Notes under the pieces: model-generated
What the model saw: the letters and a program-made list of their open reading frames with translations, nothing else
The model's database searches: none
Told to the model about the DNA's origin: nothing
Assembly (NCBI GenBank): GCA_900756875.1
Contig: CAAELW010000218.1
Location: 1 to 15,157 of the forward strand
Origin: Pasteurellaceae bacterium
GTDB lineage: Bacteria > Pseudomonadota > Gammaproteobacteria > Enterobacterales > Pasteurellaceae
Length of the DNA: 15,157 nt
Direction: 5' to 3'
Shown here: one piece after another, positions 1 through 8,255 of the stretch
How the letters are laid out: every line of letters starts with the position of its first letter
How positions within the stretch are numbered: position 1 is the stretch's first letter
Made by a program: the position numbers and the translations under genes

Positions 1-1005
1 AATGGTCATTCGTCCAACGGATTCTTTTCGGTCAAGTTTTGTAATACGCGCAACAGTGTAAACGGCTAAGGCTTTGCCAATGATATAAAGGCACACGATA
101 CCTAATAACCAAAGTGCATTGTCGAACACCAAGGTTAAATCAAGTGACATCCCTACGCCCATAAAGAAAAGACCGAGCAATAGACCACGGAACGGTTCAA
201 TATCCGCTTCGAGTTGATGACGGAATGCAGATTCTGAAAGCATCACACCGGCGACGAATGCGCCCATCGCCATTGAAAGCCCGCTCGCTTCCATGGCTAA
301 TGCAGCACCTAATACCACAAGCAAGGCGGCAGCTGTCATCATTTCACGAATGTGAGCTTTTGAAATTAAGCGGAAAATAGGGTTCATTAACCATTTACCC
401 GCAACCACTAAACCGACAACGGCACCGAGTGCAATAGCAATAGATGTCCAGTTGGTTTGATGTTCAATGTGTTTGGTTTCAGGCGTTAAAAAGGCAATAG
501 AAGCCAATAATGGCACAATGGATAAATCTTCAAAGATTAAGGTAGAAATTACCCGTTGGCCTTTTGGTGTGTTCGTAATCCCGCGTTCTTCTAATACCTG
601 CATTACAATCGCGGTAGAGGAGAGCGTAAAGCCCATACCTGCAATAAACGCGACTTCTTTTGGAAGATTTAAAATATAGATACCGGCAAAGGTCAGCAAT
701 GCACCACATAGCCCTACTTGTAGAAAACCTCGCCCGAAGATTGCTTTTCTCATTGCCCATAAGCGTTCGGGATGCATTTCCAAACCGATAATGAATAAGA
801 ACATCACCACGCCCAGTTCCGCCATGTGGAGAACCGATTCTGCATCTTTTACTACGCCGAAAACGGAAGGACCAATTAAACAGCCTGCCACTAAATAACC
901 TAATACGCTACCTAAACCAATACGCTTAAACAGCGGCACAATGGTTACACTGGTAGCAAGTAGAACAACAGTTTTAATTAATTCAGGGCTGACGGCATTC
1001 GACAT
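1..1005 (-). CDS. kefC: KefB/KefC-type glutathione-gated K+/H+ antiporter, N-terminal part (cut by window edge)
   Basis: This is a monovalent cation:proton antiporter of the CPA2 family, which in Kef systems lets potassium out of the cell in exchange for protons to acidify the cytoplasm during electrophile stress. The 335 visible codons run without a stop and cover most of the membrane domain: about ten hydrophobic segments, the family stretch LGSVLGYLVAG (residues 31-41), an FED motif at 158-160 at the place of the ion-binding acid, and the loop RHQLEADIEPFRG (262-274) followed by LLLGLFFMGVGMS, close to E. coli KefC as I recall it. The NAD-binding RCK domain would lie beyond the left edge. 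The ATG at 1005 is the first start; an AAGG at 1018-1021 lies 12 bases upstream, rather far for a ribosome binding site. It is divergent from the next gene. Whether KefB or KefC is the closer relative cannot be settled without the C-terminus. Confidence 0.85.
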   Translation of the reverse strand, partial: MSNAVSPELIKTVVLLATSVTIVPLFKRIGLGSVLGYLVAGCLIGPSVFGVVKDAESVLHMAELGVVMFLFIIGLEMHPERLWAMRKAIFGRGFLQVGLCGALLTFAGIYILNLPKEVAFIAGMGFTLSSTAIVMQVLEERGITNTPKGQRVISTLIFEDLSIVPLLASIAFLTPETKHIEHQTNWTSIAIALGAVVGLVVAGKWLMNPIFRLISKAHIREMMTAAALLVVLGAALAMEASGLSMAMGAFVAGVMLSESAFRHQLEADIEPFRGLLLGLFFMGVGMSLDLTLVFDNALWLLGIVCLYIIGKALAVYTVARITKLDRKESVGRMTI

Positions 1006-1058
1006 AGGGCAAAGAAACCTTAGTAAAAACAGGGAGTATGAGAAGAAAGTTCTCTTGT

Positions 1059-1064
1059 ATTCTA
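1059..1064 (-). promoter_or_regulatory. Candidate -10 box for the kef gene
   Basis: Read on the minus strand this is TAGAAT, five of six bases of the sigma-70 -10 consensus, about 54 bases before the kef ATG. The -35 position falls in a T-run with no good hexamer, so the call is tentative. Confidence 0.35.
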
Positions 1065-1105
1065 GCCTTTTTTAGGTAAATAAAAAACACAGAAAAGCAA
1101 GAAAT

Positions 1106-1114
1106 TGGTATAAT
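1106..1114 (+). promoter_or_regulatory. Extended -10 promoter of the UPF0756-UPF0382-hrpA cluster
   Basis: TGGTATAAT is a perfect TATAAT hexamer with the upstream TG of extended -10 promoters. Transcription would start near 1121, about 53 bases before the first ATG of the cluster. No good -35 hexamer is visible, which extended -10 promoters tolerate. It is the best promoter-like sequence upstream of the three co-oriented genes that follow. Confidence 0.6.
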
Positions 1115-1154
1115 TTACAAAAACTTTACATGCCAAAAAATGGTCATCTTTCTG

Positions 1155-1163
1155 ACCGCACTT
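1155..1163 (-). repeat. DNA uptake sequence (USS)
   Basis: Exact minus-strand copy of the 9-base core AAGTGCGGT. It sits in the untranslated leader of the UPF0756 gene, directly before the ribosome binding site AGAGG at 1165-1169. Confidence 0.9.
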
Positions 1164-1173
1164 TAGAGGTATT

Positions 1174-1626
1174 ATGTCATTACAATTCAATATGATAGCG
1201 TTGTTGTTGGTTTTCTTAATCATTTTAGGCTTAATGAGCCAAAACAGCGCAATCACCATCTCAGCGGCTGTGTTATTAATCATGCAGCAAACCTTATTAT
1301 CCAAATACATTCCCATACTTGAGCAATACGGGATAAAAATTGGGATCATCATTTTAACGATTGGTGTGCTTGCGCCGTTAGTCTCGGGGAAAATCCAATT
1401 GCCTGATCTCAGCTCATTTTTAAACTGGAAAATGGGCATCTCTATTTTAATCGGGGCATTTGTGGCGTGGCTTGCAGGCAAAGGCGTGCCATTAATGGGA
1501 GAACAACCCGTTTTAGTGACTGGATTATTAATTGGTACGATTATTGGTGTGTCTTTCTTAGGTGGGATTCCGGTAGGTCCACTTATCGCCGCCGGTATTT
1601 TAGCGCTATTAGTAGGAAAATTTTAG
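1174..1626 (+). CDS. UPF0756 (DUF441, YeaL-like) inner-membrane protein
   Basis: A 150-residue protein of unknown biochemical role belonging, by its overall sequence, to the DUF441/UPF0756 family, whose E. coli member is YeaL. It is almost entirely hydrophobic, with four to five probable membrane segments (about residues 5-22, 25-42, 53-73, 85-100 and 112-147) and a Gly-rich C-terminal stretch ([21 protein letters not shown]). The length is normal for the family. The start is set by AGAGG at 1165-1169, four bases before the ATG, and an extended -10 promoter lies at 1106-1114. Its TAG stop touches the ATG of the next gene with no spacer, so the two are almost certainly co-translated. No catalytic residues can be recognised. 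Confidence 0.85.
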   Translation: MSLQFNMIALLLVFLIILGLMSQNSAITISAAVLLIMQQTLLSKYIPILEQYGIKIGIIILTIGVLAPLVSGKIQLPDLSSFLNWKMGISILIGAFVAWLAGKGVPLMGEQPVLVTGLLIGTIIGVSFLGGIPVGPLIAAGILALLVGKF

Positions 1627-2010
1627 ATGAAAAACAAATGGTTATTTATCGCTGGATTGAGCGGTTTTTTATGTGTGGCGATTGGCGCGTTTGCCGCTCA
1701 CGGATTAAGCAAAGTTTTAGAGCCTAAAGAGTTAGCGTGGATTGAAACAGGTGTGAGATATCAAATGTTCCACACCATTGCCATTTTAGCGATTGGCATT
1801 TTGCAATTGTGCCGAGAGTCATTCACTACCAACAAAATGGCTAATTTCGCTGCAGGAACTTGGGCGTACGGTATTCTTCTTTTTAGCGGCAGTCTTTATG
1901 CACTTGCCCTTGGAGCCGGCAAATTCCTTGTTTGGGTAACACCAATTGGCGGAACGTTATTTTTAATTGGTTGGCTTTGCTTGGCTTACGGTGGTTTTAA
2001 AAGTAAATAG
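1627..2010 (+). CDS. UPF0382 (DUF423, YgdD-like) inner-membrane protein
   Basis: A 127-residue membrane protein of the DUF423/UPF0382 family (E. coli YgdD), function unknown. Family features visible are GAFAAHGL near residues 21-28, RYQMFHTIAIL in the middle, LFSGSLYAL and TPIGGTLFLIGW near the end, spread over four predicted membrane segments. The start ATG follows the previous stop directly, and the stop is two bases before the hrpA ATG, so translation is probably coupled in both directions. The strong coupling to an RNA helicase gene is suggestive but proves no shared function. Confidence 0.88.
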   Translation: MKNKWLFIAGLSGFLCVAIGAFAAHGLSKVLEPKELAWIETGVRYQMFHTIAILAIGILQLCRESFTTNKMANFAAGTWAYGILLFSGSLYALALGAGKFLVWVTPIGGTLFLIGWLCLAYGGFKSK

Positions 2011-2012
2011 AT

Positions 2013-5000
2013 ATGAAGAATAAATCAGTCAAACGTGAATTAAACCCGATACAACAATCTCTCTTTTCGAAACTCAAGGATATCATGCTGGTGGATCAAC
2101 GTCGTTTATCTGCCCGCATTCATGGGATTGGAAAAATTAAAAGCCAAGAGGCTCAACAAGCCGTTGCTACTGAAATTCAGCTGCAGATTGAACAGGCCCA
2201 ATTACGTGTAGAAAATCGTAAAAGTGCGGTTAAAAATCCGATTGTTTTTCCAGAGAGTTTGCCCGTTAGCCAACGCAAAGCAGAAATTCAAAAACTGCTT
2301 TCTGAACATCAGGTCATCGTGGTGGCAGGGGAAACCGGTTCAGGTAAAACCACCCAATTGCCCAAAATGTGCTTGGAATTAGGTTTCGGCAATTTGGGCA
2401 TGATTGGTCATACTCAGCCGCGCCGTATTGCCGCTCGTTCGGTGGCAGCGCGTATTGCAGAAGAGCTGGAAACAGAGCTTGGCGGGTTAGTCGGTTATAA
2501 GGTTCGTTTTAACGATCAAATAAGTGATGATACACAAATCAAGTTGATGACCGATGGGATCTTGCTAGCAGAAATTCAAAATGATCGTTTTCTTAATCAA
2601 TATTCTTGTTTGATTATCGACGAAGCTCACGAACGCAGTCTGAACAATGATTTTATTCTCGGATATCTGAAACAGCTTTTACCACGTCGTCGTGATTTAA
2701 AACTTATTATCACTTCCGCGACCATTGATGTGGAACGCTTTTCCAAACATTTCAACAATGCCCCGATTATCGAAGTCTCAGGTAGAACCTATCCTGTTGA
2801 AGTGCGTTATCGTCCCGTAGTAGAGGAAGACGATCAAGATCAGCTACAAGGCATTCTTAATGCGGTGGATGAACTGCAAGCAGAAGGCCGTGGCGATATT
2901 TTGATCTTTATGAACGGTGAGCGTGAAATTCGCGATACCGCCGAAGCCTTACAAAAACAAAATCTAAAACATACGGAAATTCTACCGCTCTTTGCTCGCT
3001 TGTCTGCGCAAGAACAGAATAAAATTTTCCATCCAAGTGGTTTAAATCGCATTGTATTAGCGACCAACGTCGCGGAAACCTCATTGACTGTGCCGGGCAT
3101 TAAATATGTGATTGACCCTGGTACCGCACGTATTTCCCGTTATAGCTATCGCACCAAAGTACAACGTTTACCGATTGAACCTATTTCACAGGCATCTGCT
3201 AATCAGCGTAAAGGTCGTTGTGGTCGTGTAAGTGAAGGGATTTGTATTCGTTTATATTCGGAAGAGGATTTTAATTCTCGTCCAGAGTTTACCGATCCTG
3301 AAATTCTACGCACCAATTTAGCCTCCGTTATTTTGCAAATGACGGCATTGGGCTTAGATGATATTGAAGCCTTTCCGTTTGTGGATGCACCAGATAAACG
3401 CCATATTCAAGATGGGATAAAACTGTTGGAAGAATTGGGTGCGTTTGAAATGGTTCGCACTAAAGCGGGTGAGAAACGTCAATTAACCACAGTAGGGCGT
3501 CAATTATCACAACTCCCTGTGGATCCACGTTTGGCGAAGATGTTGCTGAGTGCTGTCTCACAAGGTGCGTTGCATGAAGTGATGATTATTGTCGCCGCAT
3601 TATCTATTCAAGATCCGCGCGAGCGCCCACAAGAAAAACAGCAAGCTTCCGATGAAAAACATCGTCGTTTTGCCGATAAAAAATCGGATTTCTTGGCTTT
3701 CCTCAATCTTTGGCGTTACCTACAAGAACAACAAAAAGAATTAAGTAAAAACCAATTCCGTCGTCAATGCCAAAAGGATTTCTTAAATTATTTACGCATT
3801 CGAGAATGGCAGGATATTTATCATCAAATTCGTCTAACCGTTCGTGAAATGGGTTTGCCGATTAATTCCGAAAAAGCAGAATATCAGCAAATTCATACCG
3901 CACTTTTAAGTGGTTTGCTTTCTCATATCGGTTTAAAAGAAGCGGAGAAACAACAATATCTTGGCGCGCGTAATGCCCATTTTGCGATTTTCCCAAATTC
4001 TGTGCTTTTCAAAAAACAACCGAAATGGGTGATGGCGGCAGAGTTAGTGGAAACCTCCAAACTTTGGGGGCGTATGGTAGCGGAAATCGAGCCAGAATGG
4101 ATCGAACCACTTGCCGAGCATTTAATTAAAAAATCCTATTCAGAACCGCGTTGGTCGAAATCCCGTGGGGCGGTAATTGCCGATGAAAAAGTCACGCTTT
4201 ACGGTGTGCCGATTGTGGCTGCGCGACCAGTGAATTACGGTGCTATTGATCCAACGGTAAGCCGTGAGATCTTTATTCAATCTGCCTTAGTTGAAGGGGA
4301 TTGGAATACTAAGCATAAATTCTTCAAAGAAAATCAACGACTCGTTCGAGAAGTAGAGGAGTTGGAACACAAAAGCCGCCGCCGCGATATTTTGGTGGAT
4401 GACCGCACGCTTTTTGAATTTTACGATCAGCGTATTGGCACGGAAGTGGTCTCTCAAAAACATTTTGATACCTGGTGGAAAAAGGCGCAGCAAAAAGATC
4501 CTGAATTGCTTAATTTTGAACGCTCATTCTTGATTAATGATGATGCGGAACAGGTGAGCAAACTGGATTTCCCGAATTTCTGGCATCAAGGCAATTTGAA
4601 ACTCAAATTAACTTATCAATTTGAGCCGGGTACCGATGCGGACGGCGTGACGGTTCATATTCCGTTGCCATTGCTCAACCAAGTGGAAATGACAGGCTTT
4701 GACTGGCAAATTCCAGGCTTGCGTGAAGAATTAGTGATTGCGCTGATTAAATCGCTGCCGAAATCTTATCGCCGTAACTTCGTGCCTGCACCTAATTATG
4801 CCCAAGCTTTTTTTAGTCGTGCCGTGCCATTGGAGAAGCCGTTATTAGATACGCTAATTTATGAATTACGTCGTATGACGGGCGTCACCGTAGAAGCGGA
4901 GCATTGGAACTGGGAACAAATTCCAAGCCATTTGAAAATGACGTTCCGTGTGGTGGATGAAAACGGCAAGAAAATTGCCGAATCCATGAATTTGGATGAG

Positions 5001-5924
5001 CTGAAATTCAACTTAAAAGATCGTGTGCAGGAAAGTATTTCTGCAGTGGCCGATGATGGCATTGAGCAAAGTGGATTGCATATTTGGAGCTTTGCAGAGT
5101 TACCACAATGTTATGAACAAAAACAACGCGGTTTCAGCGTCAAAGCGTTCCCTGCTATTGTGGATGAAAAAGATGCGGTAGGTATCAAACTGTTTGAAAC
5201 AGAGTTTGAGCAAGCAGTGGCGATGCAACAAGGTTTACGCCGCTTGTTGTTGCTTAATGTACCATCACCGATTAAATATCTGCATGAAAAATTGCCGAAT
5301 AAAGCTAAATTAGGGCTGTATTTTACCCCATTCGGTCGCGTGTTGGATTTGATTGATGACTGTATTGCTTGTGCCGTGGATAAACTGATTGCCGATTTTG
5401 GCGGGTTTGTATGGGATGAAGCTGGCTTTGAAAAATTGCGTGATTTCGTTCGAGAAAACCTTAACGAAGTGACCGTGGATATTGCGCAGAAAGTAGAGCA
5501 AATCCTCTCCCTTAACCATGCCTTAAATCAACGTTTAAAAGGTAAAATGGATTTCACTATGGCCTTTGCCTTTTCCGATATTAAGGCGCAGTTAAGCGGG
5601 TTGATTTATCCAGGCTTTGTGCAAAAGAGCGGTTATGATCGCCTACCTGATTTACAGCGTTATCTGCAAGCCGTTGATAAACGTATCGATAAACTGGCTC
5701 AAGATGTAAATCGCGATCGTGCTGCGATGTTGCGTGTAGAACAGGTACAACAGGCTTATCAACAATTGCTTGCTAAACTACCAAAATCCAAACCGATTTC
5801 TGATGAAATTGCAGAAATTCGCTATATGATTGAAGAATTGCGTGTGAGCTTATTTGCGCAGCAATTAGGCACGAAGTATCAGGTGTCGGATAAGCGGATT
5901 TTGGGTATTATTGATAAGTTTTAG
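2013..5924 (+). CDS. hrpA: ATP-dependent RNA helicase HrpA (DEAH box)
   Basis: A 1303-residue DEAH-box helicase, essentially the same length as E. coli HrpA (about 1300), so it looks intact. Helicase motifs appear in order: Walker A GETGSGKT at 106-113, motif Ia TQPRRIAA at 134-141, DEAH at 203-206, SAT at 235-237, motif V TNVAETSLTV at 351-360 and motif VI QRKGRCGR at 398-405. The helicase-associated and OB-fold regions follow, then the long C-terminal DUF3418-type region typical of bacterial HrpA (about 700-1290). HrpA unwinds RNA using ATP in the cytoplasm and has been linked in E. coli to mRNA processing and the rescue of stalled ribosomes. No Shine-Dalgarno motif precedes the ATG; the upstream stop is two bases away, so initiation probably relies on coupling. 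The gene carries two uptake sequences (KSAVK at 70-74 and TAL at 629-631). Confidence 0.97.
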   Translation: MKNKSVKRELNPIQQSLFSKLKDIMLVDQRRLSARIHGIGKIKSQEAQQAVATEIQLQIEQAQLRVENRKSAVKNPIVFPESLPVSQRKAEIQKLLSEHQVIVVAGETGSGKTTQLPKMCLELGFGNLGMIGHTQPRRIAARSVAARIAEELETELGGLVGYKVRFNDQISDDTQIKLMTDGILLAEIQNDRFLNQYSCLIIDEAHERSLNNDFILGYLKQLLPRRRDLKLIITSATIDVERFSKHFNNAPIIEVSGRTYPVEVRYRPVVEEDDQDQLQGILNAVDELQAEGRGDILIFMNGEREIRDTAEALQKQNLKHTEILPLFARLSAQEQNKIFHPSGLNRIVLATNVAETSLTVPGIKYVIDPGTARISRYSYRTKVQRLPIEPISQASANQRKGRCGRVSEGICIRLYSEEDFNSRPEFTDPEILRTNLASVILQMTALGLDDIEAFPFVDAPDKRHIQDGIKLLEELGAFEMVRTKAGEKRQLTTVGRQLSQLPVDPRLAKMLLSAVSQGALHEVMIIVAALSIQDPRERPQEKQQASDEKHRRFADKKSDFLAFLNLWRYLQEQQKELSKNQFRRQCQKDFLNYLRIREWQDIYHQIRLTVREMGLPINSEKAEYQQIHTALLSGLLSHIGLKEAEKQQYLGARNAHFAIFPNSVLFKKQPKWVMAAELVETSKLWGRMVAEIEPEWIEPLAEHLIKKSYSEPRWSKSRGAVIADEKVTLYGVPIVAARPVNYGAIDPTVSREIFIQSALVEGDWNTKHKFFKENQRLVREVEELEHKSRRRDILVDDRTLFEFYDQRIGTEVVSQKHFDTWWKKAQQKDPELLNFERSFLINDDAEQVSKLDFPNFWHQGNLKLKLTYQFEPGTDADGVTVHIPLPLLNQVEMTGFDWQIPGLREELVIALIKSLPKSYRRNFVPAPNYAQAFFSRAVPLEKPLLDTLIYELRRMTGVTVEAEHWNWEQIPSHLKMTFRVVDENGKKIAESMNLDELKFNLKDRVQESISAVADDGIEQSGLHIWSFAELPQCYEQKQRGFSVKAFPAIVDEKDAVGIKLFETEFEQAVAMQQGLRRLLLLNVPSPIKYLHEKLPNKAKLGLYFTPFGRVLDLIDDCIACAVDKLIADFGGFVWDEAGFEKLRDFVRENLNEVTVDIAQKVEQILSLNHALNQRLKGKMDFTMAFAFSDIKAQLSGLIYPGFVQKSGYDRLPDLQRYLQAVDKRIDKLAQDVNRDRAAMLRVEQVQQAYQQLLAKLPKSKPISDEIAEIRYMIEELRVSLFAQQLGTKYQVSDKRILGIIDKF
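2222..2230 (+). repeat. DNA uptake sequence (USS)
   Basis: Exact AAGTGCGGT core followed by an A-rich stretch, as in extended Haemophilus uptake sequences. It is within hrpA, encoding Lys-Ser-Ala-Val. Confidence 0.9.
3897..3905 (-). repeat. DNA uptake sequence (USS)
   Basis: Exact minus-strand core within hrpA, where it encodes Thr-Ala-Leu. Confidence 0.9.
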
Positions 5925-5971
5925 CTAGTGGCTGAAGACAAATTTTAATCAATAAAATAGTGGATAATTTT

Positions 5972-6634
5972 ATGAAGCATAAGTTAGATGATGTTCCTAA
6001 AAGAATGTTACGTCTTGGATTGGCTGCGTTAAGTCACGCTAATACACATGCAAATTATTTTTCATTTGAAAATGATATGTGGGCAGAGTTATCTGTTTTG
6101 CAAGTAGCACATGCTATGGAGATATTAATCAAGGCGAGAATTGCGCAGGAGCATCCGTTATTAATTTTTGATTCATTACCTAAATCTTACCAGGTTGAGC
6201 ATTTAGATTATGAATCATTATTAAATAATGCTAAAACTGTGCAGTATTCAGATTTACCAGAACACTTGTGGGCTACAACAGGAGTTACTATTAAGAATGT
6301 AGGTTTATATAAAAAGTTTGGGCGGTTGAGAAATTCTATACAGCATTTCGCTTACCCAGAATCTACAGATTGTTCACAACTTTCAACACAATATATTTAT
6401 GAAATAATTGACCCTTTTATTTATCAATGTTGGGGATTATATGCAGTTAATTATTATGAAGATTCTGAAGTGACCTTCCTTTTAGAATATTTAATAGAGC
6501 GAGAGGTAAAATTCTTAATTCCTCCAGAGATTATTGGTTTGTATCTTGATGAGAGTCATTTTTCAAAATCTTCTGATGATTATAAAAAGGAAATGCTCAA
6601 GAGATTAAAAATGTCTAAAAAAACATGTTCATAA
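5972..6634 (+). CDS. Uncharacterised protein with HEPN-like R-N-x3-H motif
   Basis: I do not recognise the family of this 220-residue cytoplasmic protein. It has no signal peptide or membrane segment and is mostly helical in character. The helix AMEILIKARIAQEHPLLIF (about 48-66) and the motif RNSIQH (120-125), which fits the R-[N/D/H]-x3-H active site of HEPN ribonuclease domains, suggest a HEPN-like fold; many such proteins act in toxin-antitoxin or phage defence. This is inference from short motifs. Composition is A+T-richer than hrpA: four 60-base lines I counted had 28-38% G+C, against 33-47% in three hrpA lines. It contains no uptake sequence, so recent transfer is possible. I chose the ATG at 5972, eight bases after a weak GTGGA. 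An in-frame GTG at 5960 would add four residues but has no ribosome binding site. No nucleotidyltransferase or antitoxin partner is adjacent. Confidence 0.8.
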   Translation: MKHKLDDVPKRMLRLGLAALSHANTHANYFSFENDMWAELSVLQVAHAMEILIKARIAQEHPLLIFDSLPKSYQVEHLDYESLLNNAKTVQYSDLPEHLWATTGVTIKNVGLYKKFGRLRNSIQHFAYPESTDCSQLSTQYIYEIIDPFIYQCWGLYAVNYYEDSEVTFLLEYLIEREVKFLIPPEIIGLYLDESHFSKSSDDYKKEMLKRLKMSKKTCS

Positions 6635-6721
6635 TGTTTCTATATTTCATAGTTCTAATCGAATGATATCAATAATGATAAAGGTGTGTAAAAACTACTT
6701 CTTAAAACACCACCAAAACCA

Positions 6722-6730
6722 ACCGCACTT
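6722..6730 (-). repeat. DNA uptake sequence (USS)
   Basis: Exact minus-strand core in the intergenic region upstream of dcuC, 14 bases before the CRP site. Confidence 0.9.
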
Positions 6731-6744
6731 TCTCCCCAAAATCT

Positions 6745-6766
6745 TTTTGTGATCTATCTCAAATTT
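6745..6766 (+). promoter_or_regulatory. CRP binding site upstream of dcuC
   Basis: The core is TGTGA-TCTATC-TCAAA, differing from the symmetrical CRP consensus TGTGA-N6-TCACA at one core base, with T-rich flanks. It is centred at 6755.5, about 60-61 bases before the start point predicted from the promoter at 6781-6809. That is the usual class I CRP position. Activation by cAMP-CRP fits the known control of dcuC in E. coli. Confidence 0.75.
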
Positions 6767-6780
6767 TCGTATTGAACTGA

Positions 6781-6809
6781 TTTACAACTGCCAATTCAAT
6801 CGCTATCTT
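6781..6809 (+). promoter_or_regulatory. Probable dcuC promoter (-35 TTTACA, -10 TATCTT)
   Basis: TTTACA (6781-6786, five of six consensus bases) and TATCTT (6804-6809, four of six) are separated by 17 bases. Transcription would begin near 6816, giving a leader of about 27 bases. A moderate -10 box suits a promoter that depends on an activator. Confidence 0.55.
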
Positions 6810-6842
6810 GCTGATATTATTATTTTAATAAAGAGGTAAATT

Positions 6843-8201
6843 ATGGATCTGATTATAGGTTTGATTGCCATTGTCTTGGTGGCATATTATATCGTGAAAG
6901 GCTATTCAGCAACTGGCGTGTTGATGTTCGGTGGCTTGGTCTTGTTATTCATTTCAGTGCTGATGGGACATTCGATTTTACCGGAAGGCGTGAAAAGCAC
7001 CGGTTCCACCTATTTTGATATTTTAGAATATGTGAAATATCTACTTGGTAATCGTGGCGGCGGTCTAGGCTTGATGATTATGGTGTTATGTGGTTTCTCC
7101 GTGTACATGACTCATCTTGGTGCAAACGATGTGGTAGTGAAATTGGTTTCAAAACCACTGAAAAATATCCGTTCACCTTATATTTTAATGGTGTTTGCTT
7201 ACTTCCTTGCATGTTTAATGTCTTTTGCGGTGTCATCTGCAACAGGTTTAGGCGTGTTATTAATGGCGACATTATTCCCTGTCATGGTCAACGTGGGGAT
7301 TTCACGTGGGGCGGCAGCGGCAATTTGTGCATCGCCAATTTCGATTATTCTTTCCCCAACTTCGGGCGACGTGGTGCTTTCTGCTGAAATTTCAAAAATT
7401 CCTTTAGGTGAGTTTGCCTTTGGCACCGCATTGCCGGTTTCGATTTTTGCGATTTTAGGGATTGCTGTAGCACACTTCTTCTGGCAGCGTTATTTAGATA
7501 AAAAAGAAGGCGTGCAAGTAGAACGTTTGAATGCAGATGAAATTAAAACCACTGCACCAAACTACTATGCGATTTTGCCATTATTACCAATTATCGGTGT
7601 GTTGCTTTTTGATGGTAAATGGGGCTTACCAAATTTACACATTGTTACCGTGATGGTGCTTTGTTTTATCATTACTGCAGTAGTGGATTTCTTACGTAGC
7701 TTTAACGCAAAACAAACCTTCGATAATCTTGTGGTGGCATATCGCGGTATGGCAGATGCCTTTGCGGGCGTGGTAATGCTTTTAGTGGCGGCAGGTGTAT
7801 TTGCACAAAGTTTAAGTACAATCGGCTTTATCACTAATTTAATTGACTCTGCACAATCTTTCGGCGGTTCAGCATTCTTTATGATGTTAGTGCTTGCGGT
7901 GATTACCATTTTAGCCACCATGGCGACAGGTTCAGGTAATGCGGCGTTCTATGCTTTTGCAGAATTAATTCCAAAGCTAGCCACTCAAATGGGCGTTAAC
8001 CCAGCGTTCTTAACCATTCCGATGTTACAAGCCTCTAACTTAGGTCGTGGTTTATCACCGGTTTCAGGCGTGGTTGTGGCGGTATCCGGTATGGGAAAAA
8101 TCTCACCATTTGAAATCGTAAAACGTATGTCTGTCCCAATGTTGGTTGGTTTTATTTGTGTGATTATTGGCACAGAAATCTTTGTTTCTGTTGCCGCCTA
8201 G
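6843..8201 (+). CDS. dcuC: C4-dicarboxylate transporter, DcuC family
   Basis: A 452-residue inner-membrane carrier, near the 461 residues of E. coli DcuC, with about ten to twelve hydrophobic segments. DcuC proteins move succinate, fumarate and related C4-dicarboxylates, mainly exporting succinate during fermentation. Family stretches are the Ser/Gly/Ala-rich block from about residue 128 (SSATGLGVLLMATLFP, then ASPISIILSPTSGDVVLS) and its counterpart near the end (ATGSGNAAFYAFAELIPK, then LGRGLSPVSGVVVAVSG), which probably line the substrate path. The start has a good ribosome binding site, AGAGG at 6832-6836, six bases before the ATG. The upstream region holds a CRP site and promoter, and a strong terminator follows 18 bases after the stop. 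The gene therefore looks monocistronic. The exact substrate is inferred from the family. Confidence 0.9.
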   Translation: MDLIIGLIAIVLVAYYIVKGYSATGVLMFGGLVLLFISVLMGHSILPEGVKSTGSTYFDILEYVKYLLGNRGGGLGLMIMVLCGFSVYMTHLGANDVVVKLVSKPLKNIRSPYILMVFAYFLACLMSFAVSSATGLGVLLMATLFPVMVNVGISRGAAAAICASPISIILSPTSGDVVLSAEISKIPLGEFAFGTALPVSIFAILGIAVAHFFWQRYLDKKEGVQVERLNADEIKTTAPNYYAILPLLPIIGVLLFDGKWGLPNLHIVTVMVLCFIITAVVDFLRSFNAKQTFDNLVVAYRGMADAFAGVVMLLVAAGVFAQSLSTIGFITNLIDSAQSFGGSAFFMMLVLAVITILATMATGSGNAAFYAFAELIPKLATQMGVNPAFLTIPMLQASNLGRGLSPVSGVVVAVSGMGKISPFEIVKRMSVPMLVGFICVIIGTEIFVSVAA

Positions 8202-8218
8202 ATTGATAGGTAAAAAAG

Positions 8219-8252
8219 AAGGGCTGATAATGAATATCAGCCCTTTTGTTTT
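8219..8252. terminator. Bidirectional intrinsic terminator between dcuC and folK
   Basis: An 11-bp perfect stem pairs AAGGGCTGATA (8219-8229) with TATCAGCCCTT (8235-8245) across a five-base loop. TTTTGTTTT follows on the plus strand. On the minus strand the upstream A-run (8212-8217) supplies the U-tract. It lies between two convergent genes and can end both transcripts. Confidence 0.92.
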
Positions 8253-8255
8253 GAG

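Noticed and set aside
4395..4403. Near-match uptake sequence in hrpA (ACCGCACGC)
   Set aside because: Two of nine core bases differ; only exact cores were listed. A similar near-match at 11614-11622 was dropped for the same reason.
5960..5971. GTG at 5960 as the start of the HEPN-motif gene
   Set aside because: No ribosome binding site precedes it, while the ATG at 5972 has a weak GTGGA at good spacing; the difference is only four residues.
6772..6785. Possible FNR site (TTGAA half-site) in the dcuC promoter
   Set aside because: Only the left half resembles TTGAT-N4-ATCAA; the right half does not match, and its centre is near -37 rather than -41.5.
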